DNA from: Hwanghaeella grinnelliae
GTDB lineage: Bacteria; Pseudomonadota; Alphaproteobacteria; UBA8366; Aestuariispiraceae
Reading direction: 5' to 3'
Assembly (NCBI RefSeq): GCF_004005845.1
Contig: NZ_SADE01000003.1
Location: forward strand, 682,001 to 746,000
Length of the DNA: 64,000 bases
In this document: one piece after another, positions 52,380 to 61,277 of the stretch
How the letters are laid out: the number at the start of each line of letters is the position of its first letter
Position numbering within the stretch: position 1 is the first letter of the stretch
Program-made: the position numbers and the translations under genes
Notes under the pieces: model-generated
The model's database searches: none
What the model was told of the DNA's origin: nothing
The model's input: only the letters and a program-made list of their open reading frames with translations

Positions 52380-53378
52380 ATGATTTCCCCCGTGTGCCGA
52401 CACGATTGGAGCCTTTCCGAGGTTCAGGAACTCTTCGCCCTTCCCTTCATGGACTTGATCCATCAAGCCCAGGCCGTACACCGGGCAGCTTTCGATCCAA
52501 ACGAAGTGCAATTGAGCTCCCTAATGTCGATCAAGACAGGCGGATGCCCCGAAGATTGCGCCTACTGCCCGCAAAGCGCCCACTACGAGACGGGTCTGGA
52601 GAAGGAGCGCCTAGCCGAACTGGACCGGGTTTTGAACGAGGCCCGCGCCGCCAAAGAGCGTGGCGCATCACGGTTTTGCATGGGGGCGGCCTGGAAACGG
52701 CCAAACGCCAGAGATTTCCCACTGGTCCTGGAAATGGTCCGTGGCGTCAAGGAACTCGGCATGGAATCCTGCGTCACTCTCGGGGCGTTGGATCGGGATC
52801 AGGTCGCCGCACTGAAGGAGGTCGGGCTCGACTACTACAATCACAACCTCGACACCTCCCGCGAACACTACGAAAAGATCATCACGACGCGCAGTTTTCA
52901 GGACCGCTTGGACACGCTGACGCTGGTTCGTGATTCCGGCATCAACGTCTGTTGCGGCGGCATTCTGGGACTTGGCGAGGAAGAGGAAGACCGTGCCAAG
53001 CTGCTGATGGAACTAGCGAATCTGCCCCACCACCCGGAAAGCGTTCCGATTAACCTTCTGGTCAAAGCGCAAGGCACACCGCTGGAAGGGGCTGCGGATG
53101 TCGACCCGTTCGACTTCGTCCGCGCCGTCGCTGTCGCCCGAATCCTGATGCCGAAATCTTATGTCCGGCTCTCGGCAGGTCGAAGCGGGATGGATGACGC
53201 CTTACAGGCATTGTGTTTCCTCGCCGGGGCGAATTCGATTTTCTTTGGTGAGAAACTGTTGACCACCCCTAATGCCGGGGCCGAGCACGATAAGGAACTG
53301 CTGGAGCGACTAGGGATGAAATCCCAGACACTCGAAGAGATCGCTGACAGCGACGGCCGCATGGCCGCCGCGCGCTAG
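52380..53378 (+). CDS. bioB: Biotin synthase
   Basis: A 332-residue radical SAM enzyme that inserts sulfur into dethiobiotin. The ATG at 52380 follows AAGGTGG; the open frame continues far upstream over the ATPase gene but without homology. The cluster motif C56-PED-C60-AY-C63 and family segments [17 protein letters not shown] and RLSAGR are intact. It is isolated from bioA, bioD and bioF. Its TAG stop lies in the same CTAG as the stop of the opposing dctM gene. No BioR-type box was found upstream. Confidence 0.95.
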   Translation: MISPVCRHDWSLSEVQELFALPFMDLIHQAQAVHRAAFDPNEVQLSSLMSIKTGGCPEDCAYCPQSAHYETGLEKERLAELDRVLNEARAAKERGASRFCMGAAWKRPNARDFPLVLEMVRGVKELGMESCVTLGALDRDQVAALKEVGLDYYNHNLDTSREHYEKIITTRSFQDRLDTLTLVRDSGINVCCGGILGLGEEEEDRAKLLMELANLPHHPESVPINLLVKAQGTPLEGAADVDPFDFVRAVAVARILMPKSYVRLSAGRSGMDDALQALCFLAGANSIFFGEKLLTTPNAGAEHDKELLERLGMKSQTLEEIADSDGRMAAAR

Positions 53379-54679
53379 AAACCGACCAACCGAGGCAACC
53401 AAAGCACGATCGCGGGAAAGGCGATGAGAATCGCCAAACGGACAATATCAGCCGCCAGGAATGGCACGACGCCCTTGACGATGGTCTGAATGCGCAGATC
53501 GCTCGCGACGCCCTGGATGACGAACAAGTTCATGCCCACGGGCGGGGTTATCAGGCCAAGCTCGGCGACCGTCACGATAATGACGCCGAACCAGACAAGG
53601 TCGAACCCCAAGGTGGCGACCATGGGCACCACGAAGGGGACGGTCAGCAGGATCATGCTCAAGGCGTCCATGAAACAGCCGAGCACGATGTAGAACACCA
53701 TGATCAGCAGCATGACCGCCAAGGGCGGCAGGCCGAGCGCCTCGACCTGACCGACCAGCAACTGCGGCAGGCCCGCGGTTTCGATGAAATAGTTGAAGAC
53801 AGCGGAACCAATCAGGATCAGGAAGATCATGCCGGTGATTTCCGCCGTTTCCTGGAAGCACTGGCGCAGCACCCCGCGCGTGAGTGCCCCGCGCCCCCAA
53901 GCCAGGACCAAGGCTCCGAACGCACCGACTGCGGCGGCTTCGGTCGGCGAGAAGAAACCGAGATAAATACCACCGATTACGACCACGAACAGGAGTATGA
54001 CCGGCCAGATCGCGCGCAATGTGGTGAAACGCTCGCCCCAGCTATGGCGTTTTCCCGCAGGGCCGAGTGTCGGATTGCGCCGCACCTGAAACCAAACCGC
54101 CGCCATATACAGCAAAGTGCCGACAACGCCGGGAATCAGCGCCGCCGCGAACAGGGCACCGATCGATTGTTCCGTCAGCAGTGCATAGATCACCAGCAGG
54201 ATCGACGGCGGAATCAAGACGCCCAGTGTCCCGCCCGCCGCGATGGAGGCCGCGGCCAAACTGTCGTCATAGCCATGACGGCGCATCTCCGGCAGCGCGA
54301 CGCGGCACATCGTTGCCGCTGTCGCCAGGCTGGACCCACAGATCGCCCCAAATCCGGCGCAAGCCCCGATGGACGCCATCGCCAACCCGCCGCGCATATG
54401 GCCCACGAAGGCATTCACCCCCTGGTACAGGCTGCCGGACAAACCGGCATGGGCGGCGAAGACGCCCATCATCAAGAACAGAGGCACAACGGAAAGCGTG
54501 TAGGGGAAAGTCGCTTCAAAGGGCGCGCCGCCCATGATGAAGCCCACCGCGTCCCATCCGTTCAGGATGCCGAACCCGACGGCCCCCACGACCCCCATGG
54601 CAATGGCGACCGGCACACCGAACGCGATCAAGCCCAGCGTCGCCAAAAACCCGAGGAGGCCGATAACAGGATCAGACAT
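53375..54679 (-). CDS. dctM: TRAP transporter large permease (DctM)
   Basis: A 434-residue inner-membrane protein with about twelve hydrophobic helices, matching the DctM family in length and motifs ([52 protein letters not shown]). It carries out sodium- or proton-coupled uptake of an organic acid delivered by the binding protein at 55358-56404. It follows the small permease by 4 bases. Confidence 0.92.
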   Translation of the reverse strand: MSDPVIGLLGFLATLGLIAFGVPVAIAMGVVGAVGFGILNGWDAVGFIMGGAPFEATFPYTLSVVPLFLMMGVFAAHAGLSGSLYQGVNAFVGHMRGGLAMASIGACAGFGAICGSSLATAATMCRVALPEMRRHGYDDSLAAASIAAGGTLGVLIPPSILLVIYALLTEQSIGALFAAALIPGVVGTLLYMAAVWFQVRRNPTLGPAGKRHSWGERFTTLRAIWPVILLFVVVIGGIYLGFFSPTEAAAVGAFGALVLAWGRGALTRGVLRQCFQETAEITGMIFLILIGSAVFNYFIETAGLPQLLVGQVEALGLPPLAVMLLIMVFYIVLGCFMDALSMILLTVPFVVPMVATLGFDLVWFGVIIVTVAELGLITPPVGMNLFVIQGVASDLRIQTIVKGVVPFLAADIVRLAILIAFPAIVLWLPRLVGF

Positions 54680-54683
54680 GGCG

Positions 54684-55265
54684 TTACTCGACCGGCGCGG
54701 AGTGATGCGGCGTCAACAGATCGCCACCGCGACCGGTCACCGCGTATGCCGCGTTCGCCAGGACCAGCAATACGGTCGCCGCAATCGACATGAATATCCC
54801 CGTCAAAAGGGGCGCCCAGAACCAGGAATAAGGAATGGCCAAAGTCATGGAGACATCGCCGTATTCAATCTGGTTCAACATCTGCTCCCACCCATGACGG
54901 AAGATCAGCACCAGGAACCACACGGCGATGACAGCCGAAACCACCCGTAGAAAGGATTGAACCCGCGCGGAGAGTTTCGCGGTGACGAGGTCGACCGAAA
55001 CATGGCTGGCTTGCATGAAAGCAAATGGCAGAACGGCGAAGGCGACGCCCATGATGAATAATTGCACCAGTTCGACAACGCCTTGAATCGCCCAACCGAC
55101 AGGTTCGATCCCAATCGTATCGGCCACCAGATTGACGGCGCGGGACGCGGTCCTGAGCACAATGTCCACGATGGTGATGCCCATCGCGATCATTAGACTG
55201 ATCACCCCGGCATAAGCAAGCCAACGGGTAACCGAATGAAATGCCCGATAAACGGTCGCGCCCAT
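54684..55265 (-). CDS. dctQ: TRAP transporter small permease (DctQ)
   Basis: A 193-residue membrane protein with four hydrophobic helices in the DctQ pattern. The ATG at 55265 is preferred over the GTG at 55277 because GGAAGG lies just before it, though spacing is short. It forms the membrane complex with DctM. It lies between dctP and dctM on the minus strand, separated from dctP by a stem-loop. The gene order P-Q-M is standard. Confidence 0.88.
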   Translation of the reverse strand: MGATVYRAFHSVTRWLAYAGVISLMIAMGITIVDIVLRTASRAVNLVADTIGIEPVGWAIQGVVELVQLFIMGVAFAVLPFAFMQASHVSVDLVTAKLSARVQSFLRVVSAVIAVWFLVLIFRHGWEQMLNQIEYGDVSMTLAIPYSWFWAPLLTGIFMSIAATVLLVLANAAYAVTGRGGDLLTPHHSAPVE

Positions 55266-55286
55266 GTCGCCTTCCACAAGAAGCCC

Positions 55287-55340
55287 AAAAAGTCAGCCGC
55301 CCTCCCCACGCCCGACTTTCCGGCAGTTGAGGAAGGCGGC
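55287..55340 (-). terminator. Stem-loop with T-run between dctP and dctQ
   Basis: On the minus strand the arms correspond to + strand 55331-55340 (GGAAGGCGGC) and 55296-55305 (GCCGCCCTCC), a 10-base stem with one G-U pair, followed 4 bases later by five T (55291-55287). It starts 18 bases after the dctP stop and probably terminates part of the transcripts so that the binding protein is made in excess. Confidence 0.6.
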
Positions 55341-55357
55341 GATACCGGCTGTTAAAC

Positions 55358-56404
55358 TTAGTTGCCTTCGACCTTCGCGATTTCCGCTTTCATGGCGTCA
55401 TAAATCTCGCGGGCGTCAGAAATGCCGTTGGCTTCCATATTGGCGAGCCATTCCTCGACGATCGGTGTGGTCGCCTCTTTCCAACGGGCGGCTTCTTCCG
55501 GGCCGAGCTTGGTGATGGTCGATCCCTTGGCTTTCACCTTTTCGATGCCCCAGCTATCCCATTTGTCCCACCAGGGACCGAACTTACCGACCAGATTGTC
55601 ACCTGAAATATCGTCGATGGCTTGGCGGACATCGGCGGGAAGGCTGTTGTATTTCTTCTCGTTCATCGCGAACCAGAACGAGACCGTGTAAATCCCGCCC
55701 ATGTCCAGGTGGTGGTTCATCACTTCCGACAGCTTGAAGGAATTCATCGGATCCCATGGGAAGACGGTCCCGTCGATCACACCCTTCTGCGTGTTCTCGT
55801 ATACCTTGCCCGGCGGCAGCCCCTGCGGCACGGCACCGAGGCTCTCCAACATCGACTTGATCGGCGCACTGGGGAAGCGAATACGGAGCCCTTTCAAGTC
55901 GCCCATCGTCACGACCTGCTTGTCGCGGGTGTGGATCAGACCACCGTTATGGGCGTGCAGACCCAGAACCTTCACGCCAGGATATTCATCCTTCAAATAT
56001 TTCGGATACACCGCCCAAAGGGCGCGACTGGCCGCATCGGCGCTGCCCGTCATGAACGGCAATTCGATGATTTCCGTGCGCGGGAAACGGCCGCGCGGAA
56101 TGCCGCGCAGGCCATGGGCGATGTCGACCACGCCCGAGCGCACACTGTCATAGAGTTTAGCGATATTGCCGAGCTGGGTGCCCGCCGGATAGATCGTAAC
56201 CTTGACCTTACCGTTGGTGCGCTTTTCCAATTCCCGCGCCCAAGGCTCCAGGAAGTCTGAATGCATCCCATTGATGGTCGGCAAGAAATGAGCGAGCTTC
56301 AGCTCAATCGTCTGGGCGCCGGCTGTTGCCAGTCCACCCGTCATACCCAATGTCATACCAGCGGCAAAAACAGCCCCCGCCAGGGCGCTTTTCATGAAGC
56401 GCAT
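55358..56404 (-). CDS. dctP: TRAP transporter substrate-binding protein (DctP)
   Basis: A 348-residue periplasmic binding protein from the ATG at 56404, which follows GGAGGAGAA; an upstream in-frame start at 56446 is unlikely. A signal peptide ends near ATAGAQTIE (about residue 30). The DctP fold is seen in LKLAHFLPTINGMH, LKGLRIRFPSAP with the arginine that usually pairs with a carboxylate ligand, and FPWDPMNSFKLSEVMNHHL. The ligand is probably an organic or aromatic acid. An apparent MarR operator lies 51 bases upstream of the start. Confidence 0.9.
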   Translation of the reverse strand: MRFMKSALAGAVFAAGMTLGMTGGLATAGAQTIELKLAHFLPTINGMHSDFLEPWARELEKRTNGKVKVTIYPAGTQLGNIAKLYDSVRSGVVDIAHGLRGIPRGRFPRTEIIELPFMTGSADAASRALWAVYPKYLKDEYPGVKVLGLHAHNGGLIHTRDKQVVTMGDLKGLRIRFPSAPIKSMLESLGAVPQGLPPGKVYENTQKGVIDGTVFPWDPMNSFKLSEVMNHHLDMGGIYTVSFWFAMNEKKYNSLPADVRQAIDDISGDNLVGKFGPWWDKWDSWGIEKVKAKGSTITKLGPEEAARWKEATTPIVEEWLANMEANGISDAREIYDAMKAEIAKVEGN

Positions 56405-56454
56405 CTGCTTCTCCTCCCAGTCTCGGCGGCGCGTTTTTTTGGTCACCGCTCATT

Positions 56455-56472
56455 TAGTTTCATTTGCAACTA
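56455..56472. promoter_or_regulatory. Candidate MarR operator upstream of dctP
   Basis: TAGTTTCATTTGCAACTA is an 8-2-8 inverted repeat with one mismatch. It matches the perfect repeat at 57063-57080 including flanking TT and TT bases, and it is 51 bases upstream of the dctP ATG, a position suited to repression of the TRAP operon. Confidence 0.7.
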
Positions 56473-56560
56473 TTTTTCAAACCAGCGCCGCCGTCAAGCA
56501 TTTCCCTACTTGAAAGCGCGACATGCAGGCCCAAGGTGCGCCTAAACCATTGGCGCACGA

Positions 56561-57040
56561 TCAAGCGCCGGCGTCATCCAGCACGGTTTGGATCTTGTTC
56601 ATGATGTCGTTCAGCGTTCGGCGTTCTTCTCCAGACAGCGGCGCAAGCAGGTCCGCCTCCCAGCCAAGCGCCAGAGGAGCGATCTCTTCGAACACATCCT
56701 CGCCCGCCTTGCTCAACCGAAGCTGCCCGCGGCGCTTGTCCGTCACATCCGTATCCCGCGCGATCAAACCTGCTTTCAGCAGTCTGGAAATCGCACGGCT
56801 GACCTTCACCTTGTCCATGCTGCTCTTATCCGCGACGTCGCTGGCGGTCATCGGCGCGAAGCGCGCCAGGTTCGCGATGACCCGCCATTCGGGAATGGTG
56901 ATGCCGAACTGCTTTTCGTAAGCCTTGGCGAGGTGCCGGCTGATCCGGTTGGTCAAAACGGAAAACCGATATGGCAGAAATTCTTCCAGACACAGGGCGT
57001 CCGATTGCGCACTATCGCGCAATTTCTTTCTGACCGACAT
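56561..57040 (-). CDS. MarR-family transcriptional regulator
   Basis: A 159-residue winged-helix regulator with the typical N-terminal helix (YRFSVLTNRISRHLAKAYEK), recognition helix region (ASDVADKSSMDKVKVSRAISRL) and wing (DTDVTDKRRGQLRLSKAG). MarR proteins of this kind usually release DNA on binding an aromatic acid. It lies between the TRAP operon and the divergent metallo-hydrolase/monooxygenase genes and has a matching inverted repeat 23 bases before its own start, so it probably controls itself and both neighbours. Confidence 0.9.
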   Translation of the reverse strand: MSVRKKLRDSAQSDALCLEEFLPYRFSVLTNRISRHLAKAYEKQFGITIPEWRVIANLARFAPMTASDVADKSSMDKVKVSRAISRLLKAGLIARDTDVTDKRRGQLRLSKAGEDVFEEIAPLALGWEADLLAPLSGEERRTLNDIMNKIQTVLDDAGA

Positions 57041-57062
57041 TCAGCAATCCCCTTCTGGACAT

Positions 57063-57080
57063 TAGTTTCAGATGAAACTA
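57063..57080. promoter_or_regulatory. Candidate MarR operator between marR and the MBL gene
   Basis: TAGTTTCAGATGAAACTA is a perfect 8-2-8 inverted repeat, 23 bases upstream of the marR ATG and 140 bases upstream of the divergent metallo-hydrolase start. The same element occurs upstream of dctP at 56455-56472. Confidence 0.75.
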
Positions 57081-57219
57081 TTAACTTTGGTCAAGGTCAA
57101 GCGCATCAGCGCCCAAGGGCGGTTCGGTCGGGGGCGGGTCCATTCCCGCCTCAACGACACGCTCGGACAGCCAGGGTCCACACAATCAGGGCCCGCACAA
57201 TCAGGGAAGGACACAAGCC

Positions 57220-58182
57220 ATGGCCAATTTCGCCTCCACTGCCGACCTCGAAGAAAAGAAGATCACTTTCGAGGAAATCGCCGAAAACGTCTATGCCTAC
57301 ACTGCCGAAGGCGATCCGAATTCGGGCGTGATCGTCGGCGACGACGGTGTGCTGGTCATGGACGCGCAAGCGACGCCGATCCAGGCGCAGAAGCTGATCG
57401 ACTGCATACGGGGCGTTACCGACAAGCCGATCAAATATGTTGTGTTGAGCCACTATCATGCCGTTCGTGTGATGGGCGCATCCGCCTACGGCGCCGAGGC
57501 GATCATCGCCAGCCAACTGACCTACGACAACGTGGTTGAGCGCGGCCAACAGGACTTCGACAGTGAGGTCGGCCGTTTTCCCCGCCTGTTCGATCAGGTC
57601 GAGACGGTGCCGGGCCTGACCTGGCCGACCATTACATTCGAGAAGAAGATGTCGCTCTGGATGGGCAAGCGCGAGGTGCAGTTGCTGCATCTTGGCCGCA
57701 GCCACACCAAGGGCGATATCGTCGCCTGGATTCCCGACTGCAAGGTCTGCTTCGCCGGCGACATGGTCGAATACGGCGCAACGCCCTATACCGGCGACGC
57801 TTATTTGAGCGATTGGCCGACCACGCTGGACAACCTGATGGCGCTGGGTGCGGAGAAGATGATCCCCGGCCGCGGCGAAGCGCTGAAGACCGCGGATGAA
57901 GTCAAAGCCGGCGTCGGCGGTACGCGCGACTTCCTCAGCGATTTGTTCGAAACGGTTAAGAAATGTGTCGCCGACGGCAAGGACCTGACCGCGACCTATA
58001 AGGAAACGATGGACATCATGCGGCCGAAATACGGCCAGTGGGTGATTTTCGATCACTGCATGCCGTTCGACGTTACCCGCGCCTATCAGGAAGCGAGCGG
58101 CCAGGAACATCCGCAAATCTGGACCGCCGATCGTGATCGGGAAATGTGGCTGGCTCTGGAGCGGGATCAGTCGGCGGCATAA
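57220..58182 (+). CDS. MBL-fold metallo-hydrolase with altered second metal site
   Basis: A 320-residue metallo-beta-lactamase-fold protein with a good ribosome site (GGAAGGA). The usual HxHxDH motif reads H78-Y-H80-A-V-R83. The third histidine, His162 (GRSHTKGD), and Asp181 (FAGDMVE) are kept, but the last ligand position is Arg218 (IPGRGEAL) instead of His. So the first metal site is complete while the second lacks three ligands. It precedes the FAD monooxygenase and DUF2783 gene and probably processes a ring-derived intermediate. Reaction unknown. Confidence 0.85.
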   Translation: MANFASTADLEEKKITFEEIAENVYAYTAEGDPNSGVIVGDDGVLVMDAQATPIQAQKLIDCIRGVTDKPIKYVVLSHYHAVRVMGASAYGAEAIIASQLTYDNVVERGQQDFDSEVGRFPRLFDQVETVPGLTWPTITFEKKMSLWMGKREVQLLHLGRSHTKGDIVAWIPDCKVCFAGDMVEYGATPYTGDAYLSDWPTTLDNLMALGAEKMIPGRGEALKTADEVKAGVGGTRDFLSDLFETVKKCVADGKDLTATYKETMDIMRPKYGQWVIFDHCMPFDVTRAYQEASGQEHPQIWTADRDREMWLALERDQSAA

Positions 58183-58237
58183 GCCGCCGGCACCGCCGAC
58201 CTAGCCCTTCCACACCCCGAAAATCGGGTGGTGCGCC

Positions 58238-59881
58238 GTGCTGAAAAGTTTCGACTATCCACAATACCCGTTCCGGACTATCCCCGATCTGACGGCGGAT
58301 ACGCCCACCAAGCATGAAATCGTTATCGTGGGGGGTGGTCCGGTCGGCCTTTGCGCCGCCCTGGACTTGGCGAAGCACGGGCGGAAATGCGTTGTGTTGA
58401 ACGCGGCGAATACCGTTTCCGTAGGGTCGCGCGCAATCTGCTGGTCAAAACGAACTCTCGAAATCTGCGACCGCCTCGGCATCGGGGCCCCGGTTCTTGA
58501 AAAGGGTATCACCTGGAAGAATGGACGTGTCTTCGCCGGCGATGAGAACCTGTACAATTTCGACTTGCTGCCTGAAGCGGGGCATCAATACCCCGCTTTT
58601 GTAAATTTGCAGCAATACTATTTCGAGCTGTTCGCTGTGAAAGCGGCGGAGGCTTCGGAGATGATCGACCTGCGTTGGCAGAGCAAGGCCGTCGCAATCG
58701 AAGACAAGGGCAACAGTGTTGTCCTGGACGTCGAAACGCCGGAGGGAACCTATAAACTCGAAGCGGATTACGTGCTGGCAGCGGACGGCGCGCGCAGTGG
58801 CATCCGCCGGCAGATGGGGCTGGACTTCAAAGGGCAGGTTTTCGAGGACCGCTTCCTGATCGCGGATGTGATCATGCGGGCGAATTTCCCAACGGAACGA
58901 TGGTTCTGGTTCGACCCCCCGTTCAATCCCGGTCAATCGGCCCTACTGCACAAGCAGGCGGACGATGTATGGCGCATCGACCTGCAATTGGGCTGGGACG
59001 CCGATCCGGAAGAGGAAAAGAAACCCGAAAAAGTCATCCCGCGCCTGAAACGCATGTTGGGGGAGGACGCGGATTTCGATCTGGAGTGGGTCAGCGTCTA
59101 TACCTTCCAATGTCGCCGGTTGGAAAAGTTCCGGCACAACCGCGTGCTCTTCGTCGGTGACAGCGCCCATCAAGTTTCCCCTTTCGGCGCGCGCGGGGGC
59201 AATGGCGGTATTCAGGACACAGACAATCTGATTTGGAAACTGGACCTCGTCCTGGCGGGCAAGGCGCCGGAATCCCTGCTCGACACGTATGATACCGAAC
59301 GTGTTCATGCGGGGGACGAAAACATCCTCAACTCAACCCGATCCACCGACTTCATCACACCGAAGAACACGGCCAGCCGCCGGTTCCGCGATGCCGCATT
59401 GACCCTGGCCCGCAAGCATCCCTTCGCCCGCCAAATGGTGAACAGCGGACGTTTGTCGCTGCCGGCGGTGCTGACCGGTTCCCCACTCAACACGCCCGAC
59501 AACGACGGTTTTTCCGGCGGACCGCCCCCTGGTGCGCCCTGCCCGGACGCACCAGTCGTGATGGGTGAGCAGCCCGATTGGCTGCTGCACCGCCTGGGGG
59601 GGAAGTTCACTCTGCTTATTTTCGACCCTTCAGCCGATATGGCGGCCCTGGCGAAAGACGCCCGCATGCTCGACCCGTCGGTCAACTGTCTTGCCGTCGG
59701 CGGAAATCGGATTGATGGCTTCGAAACCCTGTCGGATCCCGACGGCCTTGTCGGAAAACGTTTCGACCGCGAACCCGGCACAGCATACCTTATCCGCCCG
59801 GATCAGCATGTCGCGGCGCGTTGGCGGCAAGCGACATCTGAAAAAATCGAGGCCGCCCTGAATCGCGCGATTGGGAAGTAA
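58238..59881 (+). CDS. FAD-dependent aromatic-ring monooxygenase, MhpA/PHBH-like
   Basis: A 547-residue group A flavoprotein monooxygenase starting with GTG. The Rossmann FAD motif VGGGPVGLCAALDLA (about 30-44), the NAD(P)H/FAD motif VLAADGARSGIRRQMG and the ribityl-binding GDSAHQVSPFGARGGN are present, followed by a thioredoxin-like C-terminal part of about 130 residues as in phenol and 3-(3-hydroxyphenyl)propionate hydroxylases. It likely hydroxylates a phenolic acid with NAD(P)H and oxygen. The TRAP transporter and MarR regulator fit uptake and sensing of that acid. Confidence 0.9.
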   Translation: MLKSFDYPQYPFRTIPDLTADTPTKHEIVIVGGGPVGLCAALDLAKHGRKCVVLNAANTVSVGSRAICWSKRTLEICDRLGIGAPVLEKGITWKNGRVFAGDENLYNFDLLPEAGHQYPAFVNLQQYYFELFAVKAAEASEMIDLRWQSKAVAIEDKGNSVVLDVETPEGTYKLEADYVLAADGARSGIRRQMGLDFKGQVFEDRFLIADVIMRANFPTERWFWFDPPFNPGQSALLHKQADDVWRIDLQLGWDADPEEEKKPEKVIPRLKRMLGEDADFDLEWVSVYTFQCRRLEKFRHNRVLFVGDSAHQVSPFGARGGNGGIQDTDNLIWKLDLVLAGKAPESLLDTYDTERVHAGDENILNSTRSTDFITPKNTASRRFRDAALTLARKHPFARQMVNSGRLSLPAVLTGSPLNTPDNDGFSGGPPPGAPCPDAPVVMGEQPDWLLHRLGGKFTLLIFDPSADMAALAKDARMLDPSVNCLAVGGNRIDGFETLSDPDGLVGKRFDREPGTAYLIRPDQHVAARWRQATSEKIEAALNRAIGK

Positions 59882-59885
59882 CGCC

Positions 59886-60098
59886 ATGACAACAGACATG
59901 CCCGGCAAATCCCGACTGATCACAGAGCCGAACATTCCCGACCCGGACGGTTTCTACGAGCGTCTGATCGCCGCCCATCGCAACCTGGACGACGAACAAA
60001 GTGCCGCGCTGAACAGCCGGCTAATCCTTCTTTTGGCGAACCATATCGGCGATCAAGCCGTTTTGATCGAGGCGATCGACGAAGCGGCCAATGGATAG
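59886..60098 (+). CDS. DUF2783 small protein
   Basis: A 70-residue protein from the ATG at 59886, 4 bases after the monooxygenase stop. The segment GFYERLIAAHRNLDDEQSAA and LNSRLILLLANHIGD match the DUF2783 family, which is found regularly with FAD monooxygenases of this type. The function is unknown; size and position suggest an accessory or stabilising partner of the monooxygenase. Confidence 0.82.
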   Translation: MTTDMPGKSRLITEPNIPDPDGFYERLIAAHRNLDDEQSAALNSRLILLLANHIGDQAVLIEAIDEAANG

Positions 60099-60189
60099 AT
60101 CACATTTAGCTGAATGGCTCCCCGAGCCCCGTTGACTGTTGAATGGCGAGCGGTAACGTTCCCCCGCATCGACCACTTGGGGGTGTGCT

Positions 60190-61092
60190 TTGGAATTCAA
60201 CGAGATCCGGTATTTTTTGGCGGCGTGCGAAACCTTGAACTTTACCCGCGCGGCGGAAGTCTGTGGCGTCACCACCCCGGCGCTGACGCGCGCCATCAAG
60301 AAATTGGAAGACGAACTCGGCGGTCAGTTGTTCCGTCGGGAAAGACGGTTGACCCACTTGACCGACCTGGGCCGCCTCATGCAAGGGCATTTGAGCCATG
60401 TCCAGGCCGCGGCTGAGGCCGCGCAAGAAGAAGCCGACCGTTACTCGACCGGCGAAACCCAGTTGAAGATGGGCGTGATTGCCACCATGTCGGCGCCCCG
60501 CCTCGTTGCCTATCTGAAGGCGCTCAGGAAGGCAGCGCCGGACCTCGACCTGGAGATCTGGGAAAGCCACTGTGCGGATATCGGGGAGGCGCTGAATCGC
60601 GGCGACATCGACATCGCGATTATGACGCTGCCCGACTATCCGGACCTGTTCAGGGCGAAGCCCCTCTATGTCGAACCCTACCTCGTCGCCTTTCCGATAG
60701 GCCACCGCTATGGCGAAATGAATGCCGTCCCGCTGCGGGAACTGGAGGGGGAGGATTATGTGAAACGGATGCATTGCGAATTTCCGTCCAATTTCATGAA
60801 ACTGGGAATCGCCAAACCATATCAGAAGGTGAAGGTCCGCTATGCGACGGAGCGGGAGGATTGGGTCCAGACCATGGTGGCCGCGGGCCTCGGCATGACC
60901 CTGCTGCCGGAACACCTGGCGCTGATCCCGGGGATCGAGACGCGACCCATCGTGGAGCCGGAAGTGACCCGCACGGTTAGTATCGTCACCAAGGCAGGCC
61001 GCCGGCATTCCGGCCCGGTATCGCTGGCGCTGGAGACGGCCGCCACGCTCGACTGGGACCACATCCCGCCGATCACGGGGGCGTCGCGGTAA
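60190..61092 (+). CDS. LysR-family transcriptional regulator
   Basis: A 300-residue LysR protein beginning at TTG (MEFNEIRYFLAACETLNFTRAAE). The winged helix spans about residues 1-60 (TTPALTRAIKKLEDELGGQLF) and the effector domain about 90-290. It is 91 bases after DUF2783 and may regulate the monooxygenase genes, although the MarR operators suggest otherwise. A 135-base piece of this gene is repeated at 62188-62322 with about 94 % identity by direct comparison, in a decayed copy. Confidence 0.9.
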   Translation: MEFNEIRYFLAACETLNFTRAAEVCGVTTPALTRAIKKLEDELGGQLFRRERRLTHLTDLGRLMQGHLSHVQAAAEAAQEEADRYSTGETQLKMGVIATMSAPRLVAYLKALRKAAPDLDLEIWESHCADIGEALNRGDIDIAIMTLPDYPDLFRAKPLYVEPYLVAFPIGHRYGEMNAVPLRELEGEDYVKRMHCEFPSNFMKLGIAKPYQKVKVRYATEREDWVQTMVAAGLGMTLLPEHLALIPGIETRPIVEPEVTRTVSIVTKAGRRHSGPVSLALETAATLDWDHIPPITGASR

Positions 61093-61277
61093 CATCCCGG
61101 TGAAGCAGGGCGGCCCACCCGCCGTGAGGCCGCCGCAAACCTCCCCCCCAATCCAACGGTTTGGGATCGACATTGCCCATAAGTATCGATGTCGTTGCCC
61201 GGCGCTAAATGGCCTGGGGACGGTTGCCCTGCTAGAGAGTCGTCCATCGGATGGTTGGGGCCTAGCGGAGGAATCAC

